DNA of 15,497 nt from Novosphingobium sp. (GCA_020853995.1 JADYXV010000159.1:1-15497), one strand, 5' to 3'; positions 1 through 8,835 are shown, numbered from the stretch's first letter. Notes: generated from the letters alone by a model not told the origin. Numbers and translations are program-made.

Positions 1-23
1 AATCCCGGTGGTGAGAACTGGCT

Positions 24-1406
24 ATGAACGCAACCGGAAACCCGCGCTCGATTGGCTCCATGCGCCGAAGTTGGGCCAAAAGCGAAGTTCTTCGCCCGCG
101 CTTGTACAGCATTGCGCATTTGCTATCAGGGAGCGGTGCCAACGCTGTCATAATGGCGGTAAGTACCATGATTGCTGCCCGTGCGCTCGGTCCGGGAGCA
201 TACGGCATCCTCGCACTGGTGCTCACGATTGGCCGGTTGAGCGAGCGCTTGCTGCGGTTTGAATCGTGGCAGCCCTTGATCAAATTCGCAGCCCAACCCG
301 AAGTAGAGCGCGATCCGGCAAGGATGAGCGAACTTATGCTCTATGGCCTGCTGCTGGATATCGGCAGCGCGCTATTGTCAGCTGCACTGACTATCGCGGC
401 GGGGTATCTGCTTGGCCCGGTCATTCACTTGTCGGCAAACGATATGCCGTTGGTGGCAATCTATGCCGTTGCCATTGCTCTGAACATCCGGGGCATGCCG
501 ACCGCAGCCTTGCGGCTCAACGGGCAATTTCGCACGATTGCCTACGTGCAGTTGCTGGCCAGCCTCCTGCGTCTTGGCTTTGTGACGCTGGCACTGATTT
601 TCAAGCTCGATCTTCTCGCCTTCGTGATCATCTGGACGATTGCTCAGGCAATTGATTCGACGATATTTTTCGCCCTTGGCCTGCGTTCACTTCACCAGAC
701 GAATGTCCCCAGTCCGCTACGCGCCAGTGTGCGGGGCCTTGGTGCGAAATTTCCCGGTTTCATGGGTTTTGCCTGGTCAACCAATTTATCAAGCACCCTG
801 CGCACGCTTACTCAGGAGGCAGATACTTTGCTGGTAAGCGCGTTTGCCGGCTCCAATGCCGCAGGGTTCTATCACATCGCCAAACGGATCGCGAAAGTCG
901 CACAACAGGTCGGCTCGATGGTTCAGGCCGTACTTTATCCCGATATGGCCAAGATGTGGGCAAGAGCCCAATTCGAAGCATTCCGCAAAATGGTCGGCCG
1001 GGTTCAACTGGCCCTTGCTACAGTCGGCCTCACGATCTTGGGAACTGTCTGGCTTTTCGGTGATTTCCTGATCAGTTTTGCGTTCGGCGACGACTTTGCC
1101 GATGCCTATCCCCTGTTGCTGACGCAACTCCTCGCGGTGGTTCTGATCATGCATGCGGCACCGTCAAGATCAGCTTTGCTGGCAATGAACAAGCCGCGAT
1201 TTGTGCTTGTTACCGCCCTGATATCAACCGCCCTGTTCTTTGCTGTCACGCTGCTTGCGGTGCCACGTTTCGGGGCGATTGGTGCGAATTTCGGCCACAT
1301 CGCTTTTGCCGCCTTCACTGCCGTAGCAATGGATTTCGCCTGGTGGCGGGGCAGCCGCGCCGCATCCTTGGTGCAGAACGATGCTGCTTTGCCGGGTAAA
1401 CTGTAA
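24..1406 (+). CDS. Wzx-type polysaccharide flippase (MATE/MOP-like membrane protein)
   Basis: A 460-residue, strongly hydrophobic protein with many membrane segments. Its N-terminal part has the look of Polysacc_synt/Wzx flippases: a first helix pair around residues 29-75 containing the A-x-A-L-G-P-G-A-Y-G-I turn typical of this superfamily. The length fits the usual 400-500 residues and about 12 helices. Such proteins move undecaprenyl-diphosphate-linked oligosaccharide repeat units from the cytoplasmic to the periplasmic face of the inner membrane. The ATG at 24 follows a weak GTGAG box at 11-15; an in-frame ATG at 60 is a possible alternative. The stop is 1 bp from the start of the next glycosyltransferase, and sulfotransferase and Wzc-like genes lie downstream, which supports a role in exopolysaccharide export. 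The family call is good; the transported glycan is unknown. Confidence 0.85.
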   Translation: MNATGNPRSIGSMRRSWAKSEVLRPRLYSIAHLLSGSGANAVIMAVSTMIAARALGPGAYGILALVLTIGRLSERLLRFESWQPLIKFAAQPEVERDPARMSELMLYGLLLDIGSALLSAALTIAAGYLLGPVIHLSANDMPLVAIYAVAIALNIRGMPTAALRLNGQFRTIAYVQLLASLLRLGFVTLALIFKLDLLAFVIIWTIAQAIDSTIFFALGLRSLHQTNVPSPLRASVRGLGAKFPGFMGFAWSTNLSSTLRTLTQEADTLLVSAFAGSNAAGFYHIAKRIAKVAQQVGSMVQAVLYPDMAKMWARAQFEAFRKMVGRVQLALATVGLTILGTVWLFGDFLISFAFGDDFADAYPLLLTQLLAVVLIMHAAPSRSALLAMNKPRFVLVTALISTALFFAVTLLAVPRFGAIGANFGHIAFAAFTAVAMDFAWWRGSRAASLVQNDAALPGKL

Positions 1407-1407
1407 C

Positions 1408-2598
1408 ATGACAAACCATCTCGCCACGAGCCTGCCCGGCATCGCCAACACTTACGCCTCCCCGGATGCTGGCGCGCAATCACGCGGCACCATCCTGTTC
1501 TTCCTGCCCGGCCTGACCGCAGGCGGTTCGGAACATGTCGTCACATTCAATGCAAACCGGCTCGTTGCCAATGGTTATGACGTCATCATCGCAAGCTGCG
1601 AAGCCGATGGCAGCACACCCTATTACCCGTGCGACCCCCGCGTTACGGTGCGTTATCTCGGGGTGCCCGTAAGCAAGCAAAGCAAGCTTCAAGGCGTCCG
1701 CTCGATCATTGGCCGTGTGGTCGGATTGCGCGGGCTCTTGCGCGAAAGGCGCCCTGATCTGGTCATCAGCTTTCTCACCCGCACAAATGTCATCGCGGTT
1801 CTTGCAGCGCGCGGGCTTGGCATCCCAGTGATCGTTTCGGAACGGAACAATCCCCAGCGCCAGACCGTCAACCGCGTTTGGGACAAACTGCGCCAGTTCA
1901 CTTATGCGCGCGCCTATGGTCTGGTCACGATGACCAAGGGAGCGCTGGCGTTTTTTCCCGAAAACATGCGCAAGCGCGGCTGGGTCATCCCGAACATGGC
2001 CGATTGGCAGCACGTCAAACCGTTGTACCAGAACAAGGATCGGGTCCTTACCGCTGTTGGCCGATTGACGGATCAAAAGGGGTTTGATCTTCTGATCGCG
2101 GCCTTTGCCGCAACCGCCCCCCGCCATCCGGAATGGCGTTTGCGGATTTGGGGTGAAGGCGCGCTACGGCCTCAACTGGAACAGCAGATTGCCGGTCTGG
2201 GCATGACCGACCGCATCGAATTGCCGGGCGTTTCCCCCAGCCCCGGCAGCTGGATCGAAACCGCAGACGCGTTCGTTCTAAGCTCACGCTACGAAGGCTG
2301 GGGTCTGGTTCTGGGCGAAGCGATGGCCGCAGGCTTGCCATGCGTATCGTTTGATTGTCCGTTTGGCCCGGCTGATATGATCAGCAATGGCGTGGACGGC
2401 ATTCTGGTGCCTGATGGCGATGCCAAGGCACTGGCGCAGTCTTTGTCAGAAATGATGGGCGATGCAGATTTGCGCGCCCGCCTTGGTGCAAACGCCGCCA
2501 GCGCGGCCCAGCGTTTTGCGCCCGAACGGATCGGAGAGCAGTGGGAAAACCTCATTGCATCAGTGATCGCATCCACCAAAGTCAGGAACATCGCATGA
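1408..2598 (+). CDS. GT4-family glycosyltransferase (GT-B fold)
   Basis: A predicted cytoplasmic retaining glycosyltransferase that adds a sugar from a nucleotide donor to the lipid-linked repeat unit. The N-terminal half opens with a beta strand and a glycine loop (FFLPGLTAGGSEHVV), as in GT4 acceptor domains. The C-terminal donor domain has AVGRLTDQKGFDLLI and the E-x7-E pair at E296 and E304 in SRYEGWGLVLGEAMA. The frame is open from an ATG at 1381, but that would overlap the flippase by 26 bp. The ATG at 1408, one base after the flippase stop, is preferred and gives 396 residues. The final TGA overlaps the sulfotransferase start as ATGA, so the two are probably translationally coupled. 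Donor and acceptor sugars cannot be predicted. Confidence 0.9.
   Translation: MTNHLATSLPGIANTYASPDAGAQSRGTILFFLPGLTAGGSEHVVTFNANRLVANGYDVIIASCEADGSTPYYPCDPRVTVRYLGVPVSKQSKLQGVRSIIGRVVGLRGLLRERRPDLVISFLTRTNVIAVLAARGLGIPVIVSERNNPQRQTVNRVWDKLRQFTYARAYGLVTMTKGALAFFPENMRKRGWVIPNMADWQHVKPLYQNKDRVLTAVGRLTDQKGFDLLIAAFAATAPRHPEWRLRIWGEGALRPQLEQQIAGLGMTDRIELPGVSPSPGSWIETADAFVLSSRYEGWGLVLGEAMAAGLPCVSFDCPFGPADMISNGVDGILVPDGDAKALAQSLSEMMGDADLRARLGANAASAAQRFAPERIGEQWENLIASVIASTKVRNIA
2584..2588 (+). promoter_or_regulatory. Ribosome binding site that sets the sulfotransferase start
   Basis: AGGAA lies 6 nt before the ATG at 2595. This favours 2595 over the in-frame ATG at 2541, which would add 18 residues inside the upstream glycosyltransferase gene. 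Confidence 0.6.
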
Positions 2599-3461
2599 TG
2601 ATAACCATGCCGATCCAGCAAGCACGCGCTGCTGTCCGCAAGGGCCGTCGTGCCTTGATCGATCTTCAGTTGGCGCGGCGGGTCAAGGATATTGATGCCT
2701 TTCTGGTATCCTATCCCAAAAGCGGGCGGACCTGGCTGCGATACCTGTTGTCGATCTATCTGGCCAAGGTACATGCCGTTCCCGTCAAGCTTGATCTTCA
2801 GACCACTTTTGAAATTCTCCCGAACTTTGATCTGGACCGCAAGCGCGGACTGCCGGTCTTCACTTCATCGGGTGACGGGTCGACCTTGCCGCTCATCGCG
2901 GTCAGCCACCGCAGCTATGAACAGCGTTTCTTTGCGCAAAAGCCGATCATCATGCTTGTTCGTGATCCGCGCGACGTGATCGTTTCGGCCTATTTCCACC
3001 AGACCCAGCACAAAAAGCGCTTCAGCGGCACCATCCCGGAATTCATCGTTGATCACCAGTTCGGCATCAAATCGATCATCGATTACCACAACGGTTGGGC
3101 AGCAGGACTGGTCAATTCTCCTGCTCTTGTCATCAGCTATGAAGACCTCAGCAAAAACACTGAAGCAACTGTCCGCCAGCTTCTCGGCTTCCTGAAAATC
3201 CCCGTGCACGAGGAATACCTGCGCGAAGCCATTGCAGGCGCAGCGTTTGACCGCATGAAGAAAGTCGAAAAGGCCAAACCTATTCCCGGCCATGCCTATA
3301 ACGCTGAAAACGATGACAGCAGCCGCGTGCGCAAGGGTAAGGTCGGCGGTTACGGGGACAACCTTGGCGCCGATGACATTCTGAAGATCGAAAACATGAT
3401 GCGTGATGGACTAACCCCGGCTGCGGTAAAGCTCATGGCGCACAGCGGCTACAGCATTTGA
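2595..3461 (+). CDS. PAPS-dependent sulfotransferase (Sulfotransfer_1 family)
   Basis: A 288-residue cytoplasmic sulfotransferase expected to move sulfate from 3'-phosphoadenylyl sulfate to a hydroxyl or amino group. The 5'-phosphosulfate loop is YPKSGRTW at residues 40-47. The 3'-phosphate site is the strand-helix VRDPRDVIVSAYFH, with R123 and S131 in the usual places. A C-terminal RKGKVGGYGD resembles the RKG-x2-G motif that closes over the nucleotide. It overlaps the upstream glycosyltransferase by 4 bp and is followed 37 bp later by a second one, so the likely acceptor is a sugar of the polysaccharide or of its lipid-linked precursor. A glycolipid or small-molecule acceptor cannot be excluded. 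No PAPS-synthesis gene (cysD/N/C) is in view. The fold call is firm; the substrate is inferred from context. Confidence 0.9.
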   Translation: MMITMPIQQARAAVRKGRRALIDLQLARRVKDIDAFLVSYPKSGRTWLRYLLSIYLAKVHAVPVKLDLQTTFEILPNFDLDRKRGLPVFTSSGDGSTLPLIAVSHRSYEQRFFAQKPIIMLVRDPRDVIVSAYFHQTQHKKRFSGTIPEFIVDHQFGIKSIIDYHNGWAAGLVNSPALVISYEDLSKNTEATVRQLLGFLKIPVHEEYLREAIAGAAFDRMKKVEKAKPIPGHAYNAENDDSSRVRKGKVGGYGDNLGADDILKIENMMRDGLTPAAVKLMAHSGYSI

Positions 3462-3498
3462 ACGCCTCCGGCTTTCTGCAATAAGGGCGTCAGGGGCG

Positions 3499-4620
3499 AT
3501 GCGGATCTGTTCAATCGTAACCAGCCTGACATCTGGCGGGGCTGAAACGCTTGTTGCCAACTTGTCTCAGGAATTTAGCGCAAGTGGCCATGAAAGCGTG
3601 GTTATTGCGCTTTGTGACGCTGCAACGCTCGGCAATGCGCCAGAAGCCGAGGCACGACTGAAGGCGCAAATCGAGGATTCAGGCGGGACGTTTGTGTCAC
3701 TGGGCCTGCCCGCCTCGCGCAAACTGCTTGCCGGAACGGTCGCCATGCGACGCGCGCTTCGCAAAATCCGGCCCGACGTGATCCATGCCCACACCGCGCG
3801 GGCATTGTTGATGATGCTGGCCGGTAAATCGGGCGCACCGGTTGTCCTTACCCACCACAACAGCGTGCTGGGCTTTTCCCCCACCCTGTTCCGCCTGTTT
3901 GATCGGGTGGCTTCGGCTTATGTGGCGATCAGCCGCGATACTCAGACAATTCTGGGCCAGTACGTCCGCCGCCCCGTCGTGATGATCGTCAACGCTGCCG
4001 GGCGCGGCTTTGCTTGCGATGCGCCAAAGGCAGCCCCGTCCAGCCCGTTGCGTATTCTCAGCGTCGGGACAATATCGGACCAGAAGAACTATCCGCTGCT
4101 GATCGCAACTGCGCAGGCTGTCCGGGATCGCGGCCTGATCGATCCGCTGCCTGAATTTCTGGTAGCCGGTAATGGCGCGGATCTTGGCAAGTTGCGCGAT
4201 AGCGTGGCCGCAGCCGGTTTGCAGGGCCAGGTGCAGTTTCTGGGTGAGCGCAGTGATGTTCGCACGCTCATGCAATCTGCAGACCTTTACCTCAACACAT
4301 CGCGTTACGAAGGCATGCCCATCGCCCTGCTTGAGGCCATGCGCATGGCCCTGCCGATTGTCGCGACCGATGTTGCCGGCAATAAAGAGTTGGTGATTGC
4401 CGGACAAACCGGTTTGCTCGAAGCAGAAGACCCTCAGGCCCTTGCCTCTGCCATTCAATCGTTGGCCAATGACACCGGCCTTTATGCGCGCCTTTCGCAG
4501 GGCGCTCTGGTCCGCGCAGACGAATATTCGATTGGCACCGCTGCTGCCCATCACCTGAAACTGTACGGCAGTTTATCGAAGTCATCCAATCCGGAAGGGC
4601 CATCCTACCCTAAAGGATAA
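3499..4620 (+). CDS. Second GT4-family glycosyltransferase
   Basis: A 373-residue GT-B glycosyltransferase distinct from the one at 1408. The N-terminus begins directly with the first beta strand and glycine loop (RICSIVTSLTSGGAETLV), typical of GT4/capM-like enzymes, which supports the ATG at 3499. Purine-rich boxes lie upstream at 3483-3487 and 3492-3496, the latter unusually close to the start. The donor domain carries LSVGTISDQKNYPLLI and the E-x7-E pair E271/E279 in SRYEGMPIALLEAM, followed by VATDVAGNKELV, which shapes the nucleotide-sugar pocket. It lies 37 bp after the sulfotransferase and probably adds another sugar of the same repeat unit. A 114-bp gap to the Wzc-like gene follows. 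Linkage and sugar are not predictable. Confidence 0.9.
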   Translation: MRICSIVTSLTSGGAETLVANLSQEFSASGHESVVIALCDAATLGNAPEAEARLKAQIEDSGGTFVSLGLPASRKLLAGTVAMRRALRKIRPDVIHAHTARALLMMLAGKSGAPVVLTHHNSVLGFSPTLFRLFDRVASAYVAISRDTQTILGQYVRRPVVMIVNAAGRGFACDAPKAAPSSPLRILSVGTISDQKNYPLLIATAQAVRDRGLIDPLPEFLVAGNGADLGKLRDSVAAAGLQGQVQFLGERSDVRTLMQSADLYLNTSRYEGMPIALLEAMRMALPIVATDVAGNKELVIAGQTGLLEAEDPQALASAIQSLANDTGLYARLSQGALVRADEYSIGTAAAHHLKLYGSLSKSSNPEGPSYPKG

Positions 4621-4734
4621 TGTGACTAAGACGGCCAGAACCCAAAGGGCCTTTGTCGTTAGTAATTGATTCACTGTAAATGAACCTGCCGACAGCTTGC
4701 AATCGGGCAGCCAGCGGCTTTGTGGAAGTGTAAT
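4621..4734 (+). other. Gap between second GT4 and Wzc-like gene; weak hairpin
   Basis: This 114-bp gap is the longest inside the polysaccharide cluster. It holds a short perfect hairpin (CAAAG, loop GGC, CTTTG at 4643-4655) and a second possible 5-bp stem (CTGCC at 4686-4690, GGCAG at 4706-4710). Neither has a T-tract. I see no promoter with both boxes. The gap could hold a weak attenuator or an internal promoter, but the sequence does not settle it. Confidence 0.3.
4724..4728 (+). promoter_or_regulatory. Ribosome binding site that sets the GTG start of the Wzc-like gene
   Basis: GGAAG ends 6 nt before the GTG at 4735. This makes that GTG the best start rather than the TTG at 4720, which would place the ribosome binding site inside the coding region. 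Confidence 0.6.
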
Positions 4735-7065
4735 GTGACCAATCTCCTCGTTCAACAAGAGAACCGTGGCACCGGCGCGATTACTCCAGGATTTCTGGAT
4801 CGTGGCGAGGCTTTCGGAACTGCGCCATCAGAGCAATTCGGCCTGAAGGACTTTGTTCGGGTCATCTTGCGGCATCGCGCGATGCTGCTGGTCGTGATCG
4901 GCCTCACCACTGCTGCAACACTGATCTGGCAACTCACATCACCGCGCCTCTACAGCGCAACCGCCAACGTGCAGGTTGAACTGATCGATGACGTCGGCAC
5001 CAATCAGGCCGATATCCAAGCCAAGAACGTCCAACGCATTGCCAATGAAGTCAAAGTCTATCGTTCGCGCGCCGTGGCCGAACAAGTGGCCGAAGACCTG
5101 CCGGAAGAAGACCTGAACCGCGTCTTGCGCTGGACAGATATCGGCCCCAACGAAACCCGCAAACGCCGCATAGCCGTTGCCACCTCTGCCATTCGCGACA
5201 TGATCGCCGTTCAGGCAGAAGAGGGATCGGATCTGATCGAAATCACGGCCGTTGCCCGCTCGCCCAAAGTGGCCTCGATTGTTGCCAACGCCTATCCCCC
5301 GGCCAATGCCAAGCTGAAGACGGAAAAGAACAACGATCGCCGTAATGGCCTGCTGAAATCATTGGAAACCGAGCGCGACAAGCGCGCCACGCAGGCCGCC
5401 GAGGCCGCAAAAAGCCTTGCCGATTTCCGTCTGGCCAACAACATGTTCGTCGGTTCCGGCACTGTGCATGATCTTGAACAGATCAACCGCATTGCTGCCG
5501 AAGCGGCTTCTGCAAAAGCCATGCGCGCAGGATCTGCGGCGCAAAGTGCCGGCATTTCTCGCGCCGCGCAAATGGGCACGACAGCCAATGCAACATCGCC
5601 CGTACTCCAGTCGCTTGAGCGTCAAGAGGCTGAACTTTCAGCTGAATTTGCGCGTCTGTCGCCGATGTACGGAGCAAATCACCCGGATATGGTCCGGCTC
5701 AATTCGCAATTGTCCGAAGTGCGACGCGATGTCCGCAGCGAGCGCGCCCGCGCCGCATCGATCGCAACCGAGGTCGCCAGCGCCGAAGCCTCGCGCATGA
5801 CGCAGATGGCCAACAGCGAAGCCAGCCGCGATGCTGCGCGCGCAGGCCAGCTTGAAGGCATCGTTGGCCGCCTGACCAGTCAGGCCCGCGCCAACACCGC
5901 CAACACCGTCCAGCTTGAAGAACTTGATCGCGCAGCTGAGGCCAGCGCCAAGGCATACAATGAAATCGCGCAACGGATTTCGCAGGTCCGCTCGGAAATG
6001 CTCGTCGCCGGGCTTACCTCCACCCTCGTATCGCCCGCAGTCGCAGACGATGATCCGTTCTCGCCAACACCGTTGAAAATGACGATCATCGCGTTGTTTG
6101 CATCAGCGCTGCTGGGTCTTCTGCTGGTCTTCGCGCTGGAAATCACTGACGACAAACTGCGCACGATGTCGCAAATCCGCCGTTTGTTCGGCCTGCCAAC
6201 CTTCGGGATGCTCCCCATCCTGACGGACGGCGTAAGCGACAAGATCGAAGAAAGCCCCGTCATCAGCGATCCGCAATCGCTTTACGCCGAAGTTGCCCGT
6301 TCCAGCCTGGTCGAAATCAGTGCGCTCTCTCCGGCGGGCATGGCCCAGTCGGTGCTGATCACCTCGCCCCTGCCCGGTGACGGAAAATCGGTCGTTGCAC
6401 TGACCCTGGCAGCAGCCGCGATGGTCATGGGCAAGCGAGTCGTCATCGTTGATCTCGATTTGCGCAAAGCCAGCATTCTGCAACGCATCCACCGCGAAAT
6501 GCACGCGCCTGAACTTCTCGATGTGCTGCGCGGCGAAGTTGATCTGAAAAGCCTCGGCGGGCCCGCCTCTACCCAGACTGCGCTTGCCGAACATTACGTG
6601 GAGCCTGACGTTGATCTGCGGCGTCTGACCCTGCTCAGCGCAACATCGCCTGTCATGGAACCAGCCGCCCTGCTCACCTCCGGCCGCATCCACCGGCTGA
6701 TCGCCGACCTGAAGTTGCGCCATGATCTCGTGATCATCAACGCACCGGCCACACTGGCCGTGCGCGACGCACGCACAATGTGCGAATTTGCCGATGACAC
6801 GATTCTGGTTGCGCGTTGGGGATTGACCACGATTGACCAGATGTCAGCGACGCTGGAAATGCTGGGCCGTGAAAAGGTCCGTGGCGTTATCTTCAATCAG
6901 GTTGATTACGAAGAGCATGCCCGTCGCCGCTACGGTGATTCCATCGAATTTTACATGCATGCGTCCGATTATTACCGGCCACCGGTTCCTGTGCATTGGC
7001 GGCCGATTGACCGGATCCGGCGCATGTTTGGCAAGCATCCCCAATATGGCGCGCAGTATAACTGA
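4735..7065 (+). CDS. Wzc-like polysaccharide copolymerase with C-terminal BY-kinase domain
   Basis: A 776-residue inner-membrane protein of the PCP-2a type, which sets chain length and drives polysaccharide polymerisation and export. A short cytoplasmic tail precedes TM1 at about residues 50-68. A long Ala-rich periplasmic region with predicted coiled coil spans roughly residues 150-430. A Pro-rich stretch (DPFSPTPLKM) leads into TM2 at about 449-470, as in Wzz proteins. The cytoplasmic domain has Walker A PLPGDGKS (K551), Walker A' VIVDLDLRK (D573, D575) and a Walker B-like strand LVIINAPATLAV. Where relatives usually have Asp in this strand, the protein has N669, a notable change at a metal-coordinating position. 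The C-terminus has seven tyrosines between residues 725 and 775, the usual autophosphorylation cluster. The start is GTG. The metallophosphoesterase follows 61 bp downstream. Family confidence is high; kinase activity is less certain because of N669. Confidence 0.92.
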   Translation: MTNLLVQQENRGTGAITPGFLDRGEAFGTAPSEQFGLKDFVRVILRHRAMLLVVIGLTTAATLIWQLTSPRLYSATANVQVELIDDVGTNQADIQAKNVQRIANEVKVYRSRAVAEQVAEDLPEEDLNRVLRWTDIGPNETRKRRIAVATSAIRDMIAVQAEEGSDLIEITAVARSPKVASIVANAYPPANAKLKTEKNNDRRNGLLKSLETERDKRATQAAEAAKSLADFRLANNMFVGSGTVHDLEQINRIAAEAASAKAMRAGSAAQSAGISRAAQMGTTANATSPVLQSLERQEAELSAEFARLSPMYGANHPDMVRLNSQLSEVRRDVRSERARAASIATEVASAEASRMTQMANSEASRDAARAGQLEGIVGRLTSQARANTANTVQLEELDRAAEASAKAYNEIAQRISQVRSEMLVAGLTSTLVSPAVADDDPFSPTPLKMTIIALFASALLGLLLVFALEITDDKLRTMSQIRRLFGLPTFGMLPILTDGVSDKIEESPVISDPQSLYAEVARSSLVEISALSPAGMAQSVLITSPLPGDGKSVVALTLAAAAMVMGKRVVIVDLDLRKASILQRIHREMHAPELLDVLRGEVDLKSLGGPASTQTALAEHYVEPDVDLRRLTLLSATSPVMEPAALLTSGRIHRLIADLKLRHDLVIINAPATLAVRDARTMCEFADDTILVARWGLTTIDQMSATLEMLGREKVRGVIFNQVDYEEHARRRYGDSIEFYMHASDYYRPPVPVHWRPIDRIRRMFGKHPQYGAQYN

Positions 7066-7126
7066 GCGCGTTTAAGCCCCGCCAAGTCTTTACCCCAAGT
7101 CATCTACAAGAGTTCTGGTCAACCAT

Positions 7127-7846
7127 ATGCGGATTGCGGTCATCAGCGACGTCCATGGCGCTGCCCGGCCATTCGCCAAGGCGCTTGATGACGCACGCAG
7201 TGAAGGTTTCGATCACCTTGTCCTGCTGGGTGATCTCCTGACCTATGGCGTTGAACCGCAAGCCTGCCTGGAACTTGCGCGCAACGCCATGGCAAACGAT
7301 GGCGCGGTTCTGGTCGGCGGCAATCATGATCAACTCTACGTTGACATGACGCTTGGGAACCGCACCTATTTCGATGCCATACCCGATTGGATACAGGAAT
7401 CGGCCAATTGGACGATGCGCCAGATAACGCAATGGCCAGCCGATATTCAGTGGCAGGAAAGCTGGGCGATTGGTCAGGCACTGTTCGCCCATGCCAACCC
7501 GTTCGGTTACGGCGACTGGACCTACCTTTCAGACGAAGTCCGTCTGCACAGGGCAGCCGTGGCATTGGCATCGCAAGGCTATCGCTGGGGCATATTCGGC
7601 CATTTGCATCGCCCCATGCAATATGTGTCAGACACCGCCTGCGCCTATGTCGTAGGCTCGATCGGACAACCCCGTTCCACCGAACATCCCTTGCCGCAAT
7701 GGTCGATGGTAGAACTTGACCGTGATGATCTTTCCATCACGGCACACAGCGTTGACTTCAATCCGGAAGAGCATCGCCAAGCCATCCAGCAAACCACCGA
7801 ACTAACACAGGCAACTCGCGATATGCTCTGCAGGTATTTCAAATGA
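7127..7846 (+). CDS. Calcineurin-like metallophosphoesterase
   Basis: A 239-residue, probably cytoplasmic phosphoesterase with no signal peptide. All motifs of a two-metal active site are present: D8-x-H10 in SDVHG, D36 in LLGDLLTYG, N66-H67-D68 in GGNHDQ, H122 in FAHANP, and H159/H161 in GHLHRP. The spacing and length fit the YfcE/Metallophos_2 branch, whose members act on phosphodiesters, phosphomonoesters or dinucleoside polyphosphates. It is the first of four genes joined by ATGA overlaps (then ATP-grasp, epimerase, sugar transferase), so a role in sugar-phosphate or nucleotide-sugar metabolism for the polysaccharide is likely but not shown. It is not of the PHP or low-molecular-weight phosphatase type usually paired with BY-kinases. 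Its ribosome binding site is weak (AAGAG at 7108-7112). The fold call is secure; the substrate is unknown. Confidence 0.88.
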   Translation: MRIAVISDVHGAARPFAKALDDARSEGFDHLVLLGDLLTYGVEPQACLELARNAMANDGAVLVGGNHDQLYVDMTLGNRTYFDAIPDWIQESANWTMRQITQWPADIQWQESWAIGQALFAHANPFGYGDWTYLSDEVRLHRAAVALASQGYRWGIFGHLHRPMQYVSDTACAYVVGSIGQPRSTEHPLPQWSMVELDRDDLSITAHSVDFNPEEHRQAIQQTTELTQATRDMLCRYFK

Positions 7847-8835
7847 CACGCGTTCTTGTAACCGGCGCCGGCGCAGTCCTTGGCCAGGGCATCATCAAAT
7901 CCTTGCAGTCGGCCACGACCCGGTGCGAGATTATCGCTGCCGATCCCAACCCGCTTTCGCTGGGGCTCTATTGGGCAGATCAGGCAGAACTGCTGCCGAT
8001 GGCCAATGACCCAGCCTACCCTGCGGCAATCGAGGCGCTTCTGGACAAGGTCCGTCCCGACATTGTCCTGATCGGCACTGACGTGGAACTTGGCATTTTT
8101 GCGGAACACCGCCACGAATGGGAGCGCAAATATGCCACCCGCATATTGGTCAGCGATCCTGCCACCATTGAAATTGCCGACGATAAATACGCCACCGCCC
8201 GCTTCCTGGAAAGCCACGGGCTTGATATGCCCTTGTCCGTTCTGCCTGAAGACCGCGCAGCGTTGGACAATCTGATTGCCACCGCAGGATTTCCGCTGAT
8301 CGTGAAACCGCGCCGGGGTGCCCGCGCGGTCGGTGTTTCGCTTGTTCACAATCACGCTGAACTGGAACAGGCATTGCAAGGCCGCACCGGCCTTGTCGTG
8401 CAGCAACTGGCAGGACCGGACGATCAGGAATTTACCGCTGGCGTGCTGTTCTTCGAAGACGAGGTCAAAGCCTCCATCGTCCTGCGGCGTGATCTTCGCG
8501 ATGGTAATACATATCGCGCCTTCGTGGGCGATTATCCCGAATGCGATGAATATGTCCGCGCTGTCGCCCGTGCCTTGAAGCCCTATGGCCCTGCAAATTT
8601 CCAGTTCCGCAAGGCCGCAGATGGCCGTTGCCGACTGTTTGAAATCAACGCGCGCTTTTCGGGAACAACGCCCATGCGCGCCCTGGTCGGGTTCAATGAA
8701 GTCGACCTTGCCTTGCGCTATCTTCTTGAAGGTCAGCCCATCACCCAACCGGCGATCCGACCGGGCGTTGTCCTGCGTTTCCTCGAAGAGCAATTCATCG
8801 AAGCCGCTTCGTTGATCCCAAGCGCATCGCAATGA
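7843..8835 (+). CDS. ATP-grasp ligase (carbamoyl-phosphate-synthase-like)
   Basis: A 330-residue ATP-grasp enzyme. The N-terminal 100 residues form a Rossmann-like pre-ATP-grasp domain (VLVTGAGAVLGQGIIKSL). The ATP-grasp core has the adenine-side lysine K155 in LIVKPRRGARAVGV, a lid strand VVQQLAGPDDQEFTAGV and the metal site E267-I-N269-A-R271 in CRLFEINARFSGTTP. These enzymes activate a carboxylate as an acyl-phosphate and join it to an amine, thiol or other nucleophile. The ATG at 7843 overlaps the phosphoesterase stop (ATGA), and the TGA overlaps the epimerase start in the same way. Context points to modification of a sugar or sugar precursor, for example attaching an amino acid or carboxylate by an amide bond. 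That is inference; no characterised homologue is recognised. Confidence 0.87.
   Translation: MTRVLVTGAGAVLGQGIIKSLQSATTRCEIIAADPNPLSLGLYWADQAELLPMANDPAYPAAIEALLDKVRPDIVLIGTDVELGIFAEHRHEWERKYATRILVSDPATIEIADDKYATARFLESHGLDMPLSVLPEDRAALDNLIATAGFPLIVKPRRGARAVGVSLVHNHAELEQALQGRTGLVVQQLAGPDDQEFTAGVLFFEDEVKASIVLRRDLRDGNTYRAFVGDYPECDEYVRAVARALKPYGPANFQFRKAADGRCRLFEINARFSGTTPMRALVGFNEVDLALRYLLEGQPITQPAIRPGVVLRFLEEQFIEAASLIPSASQ

Noticed and set aside
1381..1407. Upstream ATG of the first GT4 gene
   Set aside because: It would overlap the flippase end by 26 bp and add nine residues that do not look like a GT4 N-terminus; ATG 1408 directly follows the flippase stop.
3697..4554. Minus-strand open frame (285 codons) opposite the second GT4 gene
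   Set aside because: The plus-strand product has full GT4 motifs; the opposite frame has none.
4643..4655. CAAAG-GGC-CTTTG as a terminator after the second GT4 gene
   Set aside because: The stem is only 5 bp with no T-tract, too weak to call a terminator.
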